Positions 1-10,975 of a stretch of DNA of 64,000 nt are shown in pieces. Position numbers and translations under genes: made by a program. How positions within the stretch are numbered: the stretch's first letter is position 1; every line of letters begins with the position of its first letter. The DNA comes from Siphonodentalium dalli (lineage: Eukaryota > Mollusca > Scaphopoda > Gadilida > Siphonodentaliidae). A model generated the notes under the pieces. The model searched no databases. It had not been told where the DNA came from and was given only the letters and a program-made list of their open reading frames with translations. Where the stretch lies: positions 203,263,959 to 203,327,958 of the forward strand of contig CP136062.1 of the NCBI GenBank assembly GCA_032622095.1. Direction: 5' to 3'.

Positions 1-410
1 ATCTGTTCTATTTTTAGAAAGTGAAAGTAGATTCTAATTCACTGTATAAAATAAATCGGACCTTATTTCTGTTTATGCCACTTGCATTGTCGATGTCTTT
101 GAAGTCGCCAAAGCCACGTGCTATACGGACTGCCACCACCTGAGTATTACACAGTGACAGTCAGTGTGGCATTGACGACGTTACAATGTAGCAAAAATTA
201 CAGCACTGCTTCTTTGATACACTGTGTGGTGTGTATCTACATGTATTCTAACAACTGCATTGATTGTTAGGCCCTAACTAGGTCAGCAATCTCTGAGTGT
301 TTATTCCTTTTGCTCGCTCAAGTCCTGTCAAACTGATAACAGGTCACGGTCTTTGACTCTTTGTGATGGTCTCATGGATTTGTATAATTCTGAGATAAAT
401 TTTAATTAAA

Positions 411-526
411 GTACCGAATCAAAACTGTTTACTGAGAAACTTTACTCGATACGAAGACACACAAGTTGGCAACAGATGAAAAATTTCAGTACCAAAAATT
501 CGGTATTTTTAGTTTTGATTCGGTAC
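411..526. repeat. Foldback sequence with 16-bp perfect arms
   Basis: The 16-mer at 411-426 (GTACCGAATCAAAACT) recurs as an exact reverse complement at 511-526, about 85 bp apart. Further CGGTA/TACCG motifs follow to about 585. This looks like the decayed core of a small inverted-repeat element. I could not define outer ends or a target duplication. I see nothing else in 1-410. Confidence 0.45.
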
Positions 527-756
527 GGTAAATCGGTATTACACTGATACCGATACAGCACGGTAAATAATAACGAGTACCGCCCATCTCTACCGCATAA
601 TTATATACATGCATAAAGTTTGTAAAAATGTTATTCAGAGATCGGTGCCCTGTTGATTTTGCATGAAAAACCATAAGTTCCCCACCGTGAACCTCTATTT
701 GACCACGCGCTCGTGTTGCCACATTGTCTCGTCTTTTGAATATTATAAAATTTAGG

Positions 757-1197
757 TCAAAGGCCGTTCTGCATCCATAGATTTCTGGGGCAAGTTATTA
801 TATTACAATGTGGCAATTTGATGAAGATGACTTCTCCTACCGGCTTGTCTTTTATATTGATTGACATCATGGCCAATTTTGAGTGTTGGCTTGAAATGTT
901 CAATCCCCACTGCGTACTGCACGCACTTCTTTCAAGTAGATTGCATGATGTTCCGAATTTCTTCCTAACAATGCACAGGTGTGTCTTCCTTTGATAGTGT
1001 GTCAGGCATTTAATTAGGGCGGTGATGCTAGTGTGTTGTTTATCTGTCATGTCTGAGCATTCCAATGCTTCCTCATAAATATTTAATATTATCAACTGGG
1101 AACTACTTATTTCCATATTAAAGGGCTCATTTATTGTGTCACCTGACATTTTTCCAACATTTTCAATGCCGTCAGAACGGAGACTAGGAGTTGTCAA
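757..1197 (-). CDS. Unidentified antisense ORF, possible exon or decayed gene fragment
   Basis: This stop-free stretch of 146 codons on the minus strand is the longest ORF in the window that is not inside a tandem repeat. The first ATG of the frame is at residue 17 (start MSGDTINEPF); an in-frame stop lies just upstream of the open stretch. Composition is protein-like, with a segment of alternating Ile/Leu/Glu near residues 32-45, but I recognise no domain. It lies about 1.6 kb upstream of, and divergent from, the putative promoter at 2812, so it could belong to a neighbouring gene. It could equally be chance in AT-rich DNA. Confidence 0.2.
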   Translation of the reverse strand: MTTPSLRSDGIENVGKMSGDTINEPFNMEISSSQLIILNIYEEALECSDMTDKQHTSITALIKCLTHYQRKTHLCIVRKKFGTSCNLLERSACSTQWGLNISSQHSKLAMMSINIKDKPVGEVIFIKLPHCNIITCPRNLWMQNGL

Positions 1198-2811
1198 ATA
1201 ACACAGAATTATTCAAATGTGAACGTACTAGTAAATAAAACAAAATTCAAAGATACAACAAAATAGGCTAACGCAATTCAGCGCTGACATTACGCAACCG
1301 ATTTGACTCCCAAGGCAACATGTTTAACTTCAACATGGTCTGCTGAATTTCAACGCAGACTTAATGTACACTCAATGCGTTATCAATGCGATGACCGCGT
1401 TGTGGTTGACATTACGACCGCGTTTTTGAGGACTGTGTTAAAAGGGACACTTATTTTGAGTATATGACTATATGTGTATACTGGTGTCAGATTTCGCTCA
1501 ACATTCGGATTATATTTCGAGAGGCAGGTATTGTACACAATGACTTCATAATAAGTTACTATCGCTTGACCTTATTGCTGAATGGTAGTGCAGACAAAAC
1601 CATTAGTTACATGTGATTTTGATGATTGAAATGAGGGGCTATTTTTTGCCAAGCTAGTGCTCCGGCAAGGCTTTTACCACGTATTTTTCAAACAGCTACA
1701 AATGTCACATTTTTTCCCCCCCGCCAGGTAACTTGTTTATACTGACTCAGATTCAGAATGGATTAGTCTTCAACAAAATTTATCTGCAATGTTTATATTT
1801 GACAGTTATAAGTGGGGAAAAAATATAATAATGTTTAAGCCTATGGAGGTTGTGAATGGAGGTCCGGCTTCCCGAATATTCAAGAGCGTTTAGCTGTGTT
1901 TGAATAGTAGGGTCCACCAACTAACTGAGAGCGAGACTTGTAACTTGTAATGTAATTGTAAGGCCACAAAGGGTACACAACATTTGAGGTAAATTCAAAC
2001 CGTCTTGAATGCATTCAACATTGGGGTTGTACCTCATATGCTCTACCAGGTTTGCAGTGTTATAGTAATGTCAAATGTGCCATTGGTCACATTTGCTGGC
2101 ATAGACAATGTGAAGTCAGACCAGTGGCAGTCAGCACTGATTTCAGATTACTAAAATTATGGTCAGTACTGTCACAAAATGATAAAATAAATGGGCATGG
2201 ATATCGGAGATCCTATGGATGCATATATCATCGTGAACACAAATGAACGGTTGTCATGAAAACTATAGCATGTATTCCTCATGATATTTGGATAATAGGA
2301 ACGATGATGACATACAACAAAGAATTTCTGCTAAAATATTTTGATGCGAACTGTCCATATTTCTTCGCATACCATCAGACATGCCCACATATTATGCATT
2401 TTATTAGAAATATAATGAACTATATCGTTTAAATTTATAATCCTCCCATTGCCTTGGTTATTGCATTACCTGGTGCGCTGATCAAATATAATCCAGGAGG
2501 TTTAGTTTAGAAAATATTTGTATTTATTTAACTGGACCCATCACAAAAAGGACGTATTCCTTTGACTTTCCGCGGGGAAAACCGAATTTTCTATTGGCCG
2601 AGAAGATGCCAGCCCGAAGCTGCCTATGTATCAAGCTAGCTGATTGGACAGTAATGCAAACACGTTTTAGGAGAAATTTGATTTTACAAAATTTTATAAT
2701 TATTCTTCTAAATTATTTGGCAGTTCATTATTTTAATACATATTTTTTATGCAATAAATGTTTTTAATTCCAGATAATAATCAACATTATAATCAGCCAT
2801 CAAGGAAATTC
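1198..2811. other. Upstream intergenic stretch without recognised features
   Basis: AT-rich DNA between the antisense ORF and the putative promoter. I see no repeat family of the window, no convincing ORF and no RNA gene. A TGACCGCGTTGTGGT string near 1390 recurs near 40137, inside the E-box cluster described separately. The last 300 bp before 2812 are very AT-rich. Confidence 0.4.
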
Positions 2812-3000
2812 AAAATGGCCGCCCCCATGATCTGATAGTTTTGTAAACATCGTCGATGCAAAATGGATTTACACTGTTATTAACAGTGTTAATTCTTCAG
2901 ATATACTAGGAGAAAATAAGCACGAAAGTGTGCGTTTGCAATTATTTTCGAAATGTTCTGAAACTATTTGTACATAATAGTCACGCTCCACAGAATAACA
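2812..3000 (+). promoter_or_regulatory. Putative promoter and 5' UTR of the SPG7-like gene, with YY1-like motif
   Basis: AAAATGGCCGCC at 2812-2823 matches the YY1-type consensus (AANATGGCNGC) that is often found at or just downstream of start sites of nuclear genes for mitochondrial proteins. It lies about 190 bp before the ATG at 3001, with an in-frame stop at 2959-2961 between them. Short upstream ATGs occur (for example near 2860). No TATA box is placed convincingly. The transcription start is inferred, not seen. Confidence 0.35.
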
Positions 3001-3177
3001 ATGAATATCTTATGCAATGACGTTCCTTATTTTCGTTTTTCGAAAAGATTGTGGACAAGTCGTTCGGTTCAAATCCATGGGTTTCAATCGAAGAATGTGA
3101 TGAGGGGAGATTTGTTGATTCCAATGGAAGGTCAAGTGAAAAATATATGTCACAGATGTGTTAGACGATTGTCAACG
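3001..3177 (+). CDS. SPG7: Exon 1 of paraplegin-like m-AAA protease subunit (mitochondrial presequence)
   Basis: Codons 1-59 start at the first ATG after an in-frame stop (2959) and end at a consensus donor (ACG|GTAAGT, intron from 3178) in phase 0. The peptide is rich in Arg, Lys and His with few acids (for example FRFSKRLWTSRSVQIHGF and HRCVRRLST), as expected of a matrix-targeting presequence. Paraplegin is a subunit of the m-AAA protease of the inner mitochondrial membrane, which degrades membrane proteins and matures others. Human SPG7 exon 1 also ends in phase 0 near codon 61 (from memory). Presequences are not conserved, so exon 1 alone would not identify the gene; the call rests on its phase fit with exons 2 and 3. 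Confidence 0.6.
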
Positions 3178-3244
3178 GTAAGTCACATGTATCTGTATCT
3201 GTAGTTGTTACGTCCTAGTGTAGTAGTGACCAAGGCTGGCTTTT

Positions 3245-3676
3245 ACAGGACGGGATCGAGTTGATCCATAATTTTTCCAGGAAGTTTTTTTGCCGAACCC
3301 GTGACTTCTTCGCCACGGTAGGGATCTTTAACGTGCGCACATTGTTGCACACGGGACAGCCATTAGCGTCGGCTCCCGATCCGACGGTGTGCCAAGTGTA
3401 GTGTCATTCCTGGTCATGACATTACGAGAGGAGCAGAGGTACGAAGTTAGTCCAGTACGCATTTTTTCAAATTTTGTCTGAGACTCTTTGGCTTCTGGAA
3501 TCTTTCTCAGATCACTGATCGTGCCATCGATGATTGATGTGTGATGCCCGTGGTACTGGGAATGCAGATGGCGACACAAAGTCTGACCGATATTTTGTCG
3601 GATTTGAACCCTCGACCGTGTCGAAGGTGTAGCTCAGAGGTCGGCCCACAAACCAACTGAGCTATCCGCTCCTCCT
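3245..3676 (-). mobile_element. tRNA-derived SINE
   Basis: Read on the minus strand, 3674-3600 begins GGAGCGGATAGCTCAGTTGG (A box) and carries GGTTCAAATCC (B box) about 50 nt on, the split RNA polymerase III promoter of a tRNA. The 3' part of the acceptor stem is missing, so this is a SINE head, not a tRNA gene. The body continues to about 3245 and includes ACGTTAAAGATCCCTACCGT. A body copy in opposite orientation is at 4490-4755. SINEs are copied by LINE machinery acting in trans. Confidence 0.65.
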
Positions 3677-3778
3677 ATCATATTCATAGAGTGATAGACA
3701 ATAATAATAAGACATCATTACATCATAATACAATTTATGTATCAAGCAGATACATACTGATTACTGGGCAGCCTAATG

Positions 3779-4107
3779 CTGAAAGGGTCACTCTCAGTCT
3801 CACCAAAAAAAGTGCTGAAGGCTACACAGGTTTTTCAAAATGTGCTGTCGAAGGCTACACAGGTTTTGAAATGTCGTTCTAAAGGACATTCAGTTTTCGT
3901 ATCTGCCATGATTTCTGTTAGAGATTAATTGTTTACGTTCCAATGAATATTAAAATGTACTGAAAACAAACTGCTAATGGGCGTCAGACTTTCATAAACA
4001 CAATTATAGTAACGATGTTCGTGCCGATCACAAACCCTGTGTACCCTTTAGCACATTTTCAAACCCTGTGTACCCTTCAGCACTTTTTTTGGTGAGAGTG
4101 ACACCTT
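3779..4107. mobile_element. Foldback element, about 330 bp
   Basis: The left arm carries GGGTCACTCTCAG..CACC, a run of A, GTGCTGAAGG and CTACACAGG; the right arm is its reverse complement (CCTGTGTACCCTTCAGCAC, then TTTTTTTGGTGAGAGTGAC). Inside the left half, the segment GAAGGCTACACAGGTTTT is present twice; a related pair occurs in the right half. I could not fix a target duplication. It lies between the two inverted SINE copies. Confidence 0.6.
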
Positions 4108-4489
4108 CAGTCCTACGAATAGGTGAAGTCGTTAGCCGAGAGTTAGCGTACTGATATCTCGTGCTATACGACCGGGGATCACCACCTTTAACTGGTCAGG
4201 GCATTCTGACAGAACTCTGTTTGTCGGACTGAAAGTCTCATTTGAGATCACTGAATAAAGATCCGAATGCAAAATGCCGACTCCCCCGGGCGCGGACATT
4301 AATGGCTGACGATAAATAACGCTACTGGAGTCACCACATGGTTATAAAGTTACTCGGCCATGGTAGCACCTGGACCAGTGTCTGTAACCAGAATTGGTTC
4401 CTGCACTGAAATATCTACAGATCTATACAGATAGGCCTATAGATAATTAATATAATAATAATAACAACAGTAGTGGGCATTCAACCATC

Positions 4490-4755
4490 CATGCTATGAT
4501 CAGTGATCTGAGAAGGGTTCCAGAAGCAAAAGAATCTCAGATATAATTATAAAATTGCGTACTGGGCTAATTTCGTACCAGCTCCTATCGTAATATCATG
4601 GACCAAGGATGACATCAGATCGTGAGCCAATGCTAATGGTTGTCCTGTGTGAAACAATACATGTGCGCACATTAAAGATCCCGGCCTACCGTGGCGAAGA
4701 TTTCAATGATTCGGCAAAAAATCCTGGACAAATTGGGTGGTGGATCTACTCTATC
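4490..4755 (+). mobile_element. SINE body copy, inverted relative to 3245-3676
   Basis: The segment matches the minus-strand SINE body in order: GATCAGTGATCTGAGAA, TTCCAGAAGC, AGTCTCAGA-like, GCGTACTGG, TGTGCGCAC and TTAAAGATCCC, CCGTGGCGAAGA, then TTCGGCAAAAAA. The tRNA-like head is not recognisable immediately upstream; a degenerate candidate is at 4133-4200. The two SINE copies are about 1 kb apart and could pair in the transcript. Confidence 0.55.
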
Positions 4756-6216
4756 CCTTCATAAGAGTCTTCAATATAATGAAGTTGGCAAAGTATCAGA
4801 TAGATAGATACATGTAGTGTAGTGACCGCGCTGTAAAGAAGTTGAGGGCCAATGACATCAGTTCTCTGCATGAAATGTCTAGATCTCTTGGTCAAACTCG
4901 TTTGACGCTTTGTGCGATAACCAAAGTTACTCTCGTGTCCCGAATAAACATACATATGCATTTATTTTTATTTTTTTCATGAAAATTGTCGCACTGTATG
5001 AGCTTATTACGGTCTATACTTAGGTTAATTTTATTAATTTTAAACTGACAAGATCATAATATGTAACTCGCCAAAACGCGATAAAAACAAAGATTTGAAA
5101 GCGAAATTTTTAGAACAGAATCGGCATTCGCTAAATGTCGCGTTCCATCCGAAAAAACTAACCGAACTCTCTCATTCCATTAATCGTTACATTGGAGGCC
5201 TTTTCCGGTCCTCAAAAGTTGCACCAGAGGTATATGGGTATACATGTATATATATATGGCTGCTCTGAGGGAGGACCTGGGTGAGGTTTACATGTCGTGA
5301 ACCTCAAAAAGAAAGTGGGAGTAGTGTAGCAGCCGCGGTTTAATTATAGATTGAAGGCCGATGACTTCTCTGTATGATAAGTCTACATGGATCTCTTTGT
5401 CACAGTCATTAAGACAATTTGTGTCAAATTGTGTGATCACTGAAGGTAAGTAATGTCAAGCTCTTAGTCCTTGGTCCTTATATATACATGTATCTATTGG
5501 GTTGGCAATTCCGGGTGCTGCTAACTTTCGGTGCGACTCTCTCTCTTGCCATTTGTTAGAACTTTGAACAGTTCTACTCGATGTAATGCTGGCGTTCAAA
5601 GCCTGTTGGGCAGTTGGCAAGGAATCAGTCTTGGCAAAATTATACACAGATGAAAATAAGAAAGCAGCCAGTGGTCATGTTTCTTGTAGATATGAGCAAG
5701 ATCCCCAATCTTTGCCATTCACTAACGAGGTTTCCGGTGAACCCCGAAACGATTCTGGTAGAGATTGGGATATGAGTAGCTGTATTTACATACCCACTCT
5801 ACTGGGTTTATCATTCTGAAATTCCTGGTAAGGGAAAGACCTCAAAATGTACCTGGTAACTGTTCCGGATTGCTCTTGAACCTTCAGAAACTGTGAAAAA
5901 ATTTAGGTTGTACTAAAGACCGATCAGAACTGAGCAGAAAGAAACTATCATATCTAATGTTAACAAATTAATTTAAAATGATAAATACATGGACCTACCA
6001 TAATTACTAGTAGATAATATTTAAAGATGGTCTATCACTTCCTAAATAAAAACGTTCTATATAGTTTCCACGGTCAGGGAAATATCCAGAGATTTTTTGG
6101 GGACACCTCTTTTCCAGATAAGAATATTCCCATATAATTTGAGATGACATTTTTGCAAGTCTATAGGTTTAATTGCAACTGCAGATTGGTACGATAAGAA
6201 AAATTATACCCGAAAA

Positions 6217-6471
6217 CAAGCCTTGAAATAGTGAGCCTGTCATTTGCAGAATGACGTTCACAGAGGGTGAATTTAGTGATGCTACCCCGCATAGTGGGCT
6301 AGCATCACCAAATTCACCCTCTGGGAACCTCATTCTGCTGAGGTGTAAGCAGAATGAGGTCCCCAGAGGGTGAATTTGGTGATGCTAGCCCGCTATCCCG
6401 GGGTAGCATCACTAAATTCACCCTCTGGGGACCTCATTCTGCAAATGACAGACACACTATTTCAAGGCTTG
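6217..6471. mobile_element. C1: compact family C element, 8-bp target duplication
   Basis: The termini are CAAGCCTTGAAATAGTG and its near complement CACTATTTCAAGGCTTG. Two adjacent hairpins made of GCAGAATGAGG..CCAGAGGGTGAATT arms replace the longer spacer of full copies. The flanks are CCCGAAAA (6209-6216) and TCCGAAAA (6472-6479), an 8-bp duplication with one mismatch, as hAT-type transposases make. No ORF, so it is non-autonomous. Confidence 0.75.
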
Positions 6472-7980
6472 TCCGAAAATTTGAAATAAAATAAATATTA
6501 ATTGAAAGAAGTCTTTCCGGACAGGGGTCTTCGATTCATATTTATTCTTATGTACCCTGGAAACTATATAAAACTTGTTATAGGAAGAGATAGACCATCT
6601 CTAAACTTTATTGCAATTAGAAATGAGAGTTCAGCTCGGTTACAGTATAGAATAACAACATGTAATTATCGCTGTTTAAATGATCAATGTCTACATGTAT
6701 GAATTCTAGGAAATTCTTTGCATTTGACCTGATGATATTTGGAATGTTAATATTGTCATTTATGCCACACGATAGTCCCTATAGAATAACTCACAAGTTA
6801 TGTTAATATTGAGACATTGGGGAGCAATTTCTTCTCTCTCTCTCTCTCACTTTTCTCTCTGCCTCCTGCTATCCCTAACACTATCTTCTTCCTTTTTTAA
6901 AAGTTTTTTCCATCCCTACAGTCCCTAACTCAAATTCTGTAATAATCTCCAATTCTTCGAAAACCATTATTTCCAACCCTTCCCATCCGAACTACATGTA
7001 TACCCCTCCCTCACTTTCATATACCCAGGTATGTGTCATCTGTATACATGTATTATGTTATTTGTTTGGATTTGGAAATAAAAATATGTTTACACTAAGG
7101 GGAGTAATTGAAACTGTCTGTGGTCGGTCTTTAGAGCTTTTTTTGCCTGCATGTATTTGCCTAGCACTGTTTACGAGAATATTAATGCAAGTTTGATTAC
7201 GGGCCAATATATTTCTTAGAAGTTCCTAATACAATTTTAGGAGTAAAGTTTGGAAGAACAGTGAGGCACACAAAAAAACAAAAAAGATCAGCAGAAAGTC
7301 TACTTGTAATGAAAACTGGAGGCGAGACAATTATACCATCATCAATATCTGGAATCGCGAAAATCCACAGAATTATCCGCACGTATTCAATACGTAGATT
7401 AATTGAGCTCATAATTGAGAACGCTTTTTATTATCTATCGCTTTATGCTACAGGATGGACTCACTTTAAGACCCCCTATTATTGGGCTGATGCGTCCGAT
7501 CTAATTATTTCCTGGTACAGAAAAAGTGCAGACGGTGGAGTTATTGTGTCAAACAGAAATGGCATCTTTAAAATAAAAACTTTAGATTTCATTTTTGTAT
7601 TCCAAATTTCAGACAAGAATAAAGTCACGAAACCTAAACTTATTTGAGAACGCTTTAAAGTTCTGAGTCTTTATCAAAACTTGACAAGGCATATTCAACT
7701 GACTATGCAGATTTCTTTTCATCACTGTTTTGATTACATTTTGTATATCGTAGATACACTACCTCGTGGAGAAGATGACTTGCCCTTATTCCTATGCAAA
7801 CATGCTTGGATTACACAGCCGCCAATAATCTATGGTATAACACAATTGAGATTAATTAATCAAATCCCCGGTTTAATTAGCAGTCAACCAAGTATTAAAA
7901 CCAAAATTGAAAACACTGTACTGAAGTTTTTTATGATTTGGTTACTTATTTCGGACTTATATGGTGTCTAGTGACATGTA
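6472..7980. other. Intron 1 stretch with CT microsatellite and unsupported ORFs
   Basis: A (CT)n run lies near 6832-6850. Open frames at 7261-7647 and 7681-7971 on the + strand lack recognisable domains, good starts and a sensible splice context, so I do not call them genes. Nothing else is recognised. Confidence 0.4.
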
Positions 7981-8237
7981 AAGTAATGCCCTAAATAATC
8001 AACTCCTCAACCACACCAGTTGGAAATATGGCTTGTTGCCATTCATCGGAAAGCTCTCAATGAGAGCTTTCCGATGAATGCCATATTTCCGACTAAATCC
8101 TGAAAAGTTACCCATAATTCTGCTGTGGTTAAGGAGTTGATTATTTAGGGCAACAAGCCATATTTCCAACTAAATCCTGAAAAATTACCCATAATTCTGC
8201 TGTGGTTGAGGAGCTGATTATTTAGGGCATTATTTTA
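7981..8237. mobile_element. A1: rearranged family A palindrome with duplicated right arm
   Basis: It starts GTAATGCCCTAAATAATC and ends TTTAGGGCATTATTTTA. The left arm is shortened (the CAGAATTATGGG..GGATTT part is missing). The right arm occurs twice in tandem, each time ending GATTATTTAGGGCA. This is a partial duplication starting inside the hairpin. Confidence 0.7.
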
Positions 8238-8301
8238 CATGTATTCCTGTGTATTCTTCATATTTTATTTACCGGTAGTTTATTTCTGCTTGGTCTTTAG
8301 T

Positions 8302-9163
8302 TAGGCCCCTGCGAATCGGGGATTTTATTTCGATTCGAATCTCGAATCGAATCACGACAATGATTCGCGAATCGAATCTCGAATCGAATCTACACCTTTC
8401 GCGGCCATCGAAATTTAGCATGATTGTACCGGAGAAAAGTTGAACGAACCCCATTAGATTCGTGTAAATCATAAACAACTCGACGTGTGTATTATTTTCA
8501 TTTCTAAGAAATTAGGAATATAATGTACTATTTTAGTCATTTACATTGTTCGGGTTCAATCATCGGCGTTAACCATCGCGCAAAATGGTCATACTTTTCA
8601 TCGAGGACTGTTTCTTGGTTGCAGAATCATGATCACCTACTTGCGAAAGTTCAACTTTTATGAATTTTCCATCTGTGTCGTTCTCTCGAACAGAGCGGAG
8701 TGCTTCCGCTGGACATGCAGCCTAAGGTGTGTTGTTGTACCCGTGGGTTGAACAGTCATAAGCGAGGGGCAGTGCTTACACGCATATTTGTTCTTGCCTT
8801 TTAATAAATTGAACAGGCAACGAAACTCAGCCATTTCGGTTTTGTATTATTTTGTAAACACGCGCCTCAGGAATTCCCAAATTACGTCACTTCAATAGTC
8901 ATTACATTACCTACCTTTGTTCTATTTATAAATGATTGGTCGACGCGGCGATCCATTTGATCTCGATGTCTCGAGCCGCACGATTATTTGTTTATAGGGC
9001 ATAACAATTGGGTTTTATTCATCGGGTTATGACAGTTGATTGCCTATATATGATGTCTGATCATGAATGATTCGAAAATACTCGAATCGGACAGTCGAAT
9101 CGAATCGAATCAGGACGACCGATTCGCGAATCGTATCGAATCTCGAAGCTTCACAGGGGCCTA
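8302..9163. mobile_element. Non-autonomous hAT element with exact 8-bp target duplication
   Basis: The flanks TCTTTAGT (8294-8301) and TCTTTAGT (9164-9171) are identical. The ends are TAGGCCCCTGCGAA and, inverted, TAGGCCCCTGTGAA. Subterminal clusters of CGAATCGAATC lie at 8316-8395 and 9070-9150, as hAT transposase-binding repeats often do. At 862 bp it is far too short for a hAT transposase, but it retains a BED-finger reading frame on the minus strand. Confidence 0.85.
8658..8834 (-). pseudogene. BED zinc-finger fragment of a hAT transposase
   Basis: The frame starts at ATG 8834 and encodes 58 residues before TAA. It begins MAEFRCLFNLLKGKNKYACK and contains C19-x2-C22 (YACKHC) and H40-x4-H45 (LHVQRKH), the zinc ligand pattern and spacing of a BED finger, which binds the ends of hAT elements. 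After the stop, another frame continues with Ser/Gln-rich residues (ATKKQSSMKSM), so the original frame seems broken there. No catalytic RNase H-like domain remains. It could be a retained first coding exon. Confidence 0.75.
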
Positions 9164-9787
9164 TCTTTAGTATACCGCAAAATTCACCTTACTCATTTAT
9201 TTATACCGGTATGATGTTTTCACCACATCCCTACAGTTGTAGCCCAGTGCCTGGAGCCAACAAGAAGGCACTATTATCAATGGTTCATATTCGATGGTGT
9301 GGTCTTTCTCTGCCACATGGTGTACACTGGGATTCCGATAATATATACCGGTAGGCCTGCATGTATAAAGATCACACAGAGACACTATTAGTCCTGAAAG
9401 ACATTGAGATACTAGTAGTGGTGTCATACTGTATACATGTACATGTAGTCATTTAACAATTTTTCTAGCAAGAATTGTGATCCAGAAAGTTCAACCGAAT
9501 ACCAGTATCTCCATATACATGTATATGTACATGTACATGTATGCTTGTATAAAATGATGGATTAGATATCAAATCAAAACCAGTCCCAAGAATAAGCTAC
9601 ATGTACATTGAGAAATTTAGCCACAAATTCCAATGTCTGTAAAATGTCTGATTTATGGGTACGTCAGAACTGTACATTCTTGTCCTCATACAATTCAGAG
9701 TCTTGTCACAATATAGTATTTTTTACATGTACATATACTGGTATTTACTTGAGCCAGTCTATGCTGTATGCAAGTTCTTGGATTATT

Positions 9788-10975
9788 TTTATACCCCCAT
9801 ATAAAATGGGTGTATACTGGATTGACTGCGTCTGTCCGTTCGTCCGTCCATCACACTTTCTCTGTCCGTGTGTCCGTCCGTCCGTGTTTACTAATGACTA
9901 CTTATGTGGCTAAGATTGTGTAAAATGGATATTTATGTGCATAACTTCCATTGCGTGGCTAGCCACGTAACAGCTTTCAGATGGACGTTCAAAAATGATC
10001 TATTTGGCCTAATCAGCTTATTTAATTTTGTAGTCACTCAAAATTTGGAAACAAAAAGTTCATAGATTTAGACATCCATGACCTGTCAATAGGAGATGTC
10101 GGACACTGACGGACATTTATGTGGCTAGCCACCCAATCACGGACCTGTCAGTTTCTCCTATTCCACTGTCCCAGTTGCTGTGTGCAAGTTTTTGAGTTTT
10201 AATCAGCTTCTTCTGCTATAATTCCAACATGTTATGAATCCATAATCTGGAGTTTTATCACTATCTACTACTTGATAGCCACATAAAATTTTATGGCTAC
10301 TTGAGAAGCCACATAAAAACTAAAGCCACATTACCATTTCTAGCCACATACACGTACATGTAGGTCGGAGCCACATACATTGTATCTACCCATTTGTTCG
10401 TCCGTCCGTCCGTCCGACCTCATAACTCGAACAACTATGAACCGATTTCAATAATTTTTTGTATGCAATCTCCTTAGGACCGCCTCTCCGCATGATGCTA
10501 ATTGCGGTGCGGTCCGACTTTATTTTTTTAAGTTACACCTTACTTTTCGACTTATTTTGACTTAGAAAATTCTGTCCGACTTAATAACTTTAACAAATAT
10601 GAACCGATTTCAATAATTTTTGGTATACATGCTTCTCACAACACTCTCTCTACATGATGCGGCTCATGGTTGGCTCGGACTGTTTTTCCTAACATTACAC
10701 TTCATTTTCGACTTATTTTGACTTAGAAAATTTTGGGATTTTTGTTGTTGTGGATGCTATCAAGTTAGGATATTTTCCGGAAGTTTCTTCGAATATGGGT
10801 TCGGAACAATGATTTTTACCACAGTTTTGGGTCCGTCCGTCTTTTTTTCTGTTCAAGCTTCTTGCGACACCATATCGATATTATTAATCCAAATTTTTCT
10901 TTAAAGTTAAAAATCTTTTTTGTTGGGTTTACGGATAATGCGGGTTGAATTTGCACTCGAGTGCACACCTCATGT
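9788..10975 (+). repeat. Dispersed repeat H, copy 1
   Basis: The left end holds ATACCCCCATATAAAATGGG and TGTATACTGGATTGACTGCG, followed by a GTCCGTCC-rich stretch. Further on come AACTCGAACAACTATGAACC and TTTGTATGCAATCTCCTTAG; it ends near CGGATAATGCGGGTTGAATT and ACTCGAGTGCACACC. The same ordered blocks occur at 50544-51745. No coding domain is evident. The 9900-10380 part is specific to this copy and is dense in AGCCACATA motifs. Confidence 0.65.

Noticed and set aside
3600-3674. tRNA gene on the minus strand
   Set aside because: A and B boxes are present but the acceptor stem does not close, and the sequence continues into a SINE body.
7261-7971. Two adjacent + strand ORFs (128 and 96 codons)
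   Set aside because: No recognisable domain, non-ATG or arbitrary starts, no splice signals and composition like the surrounding AT-rich DNA.
9608-9913. ORF ending in CPFVRPSHFLCPCVRPS
   Set aside because: It is a translation of the GTCCGTCC-rich start of dispersed repeat H, seen again at 50546.
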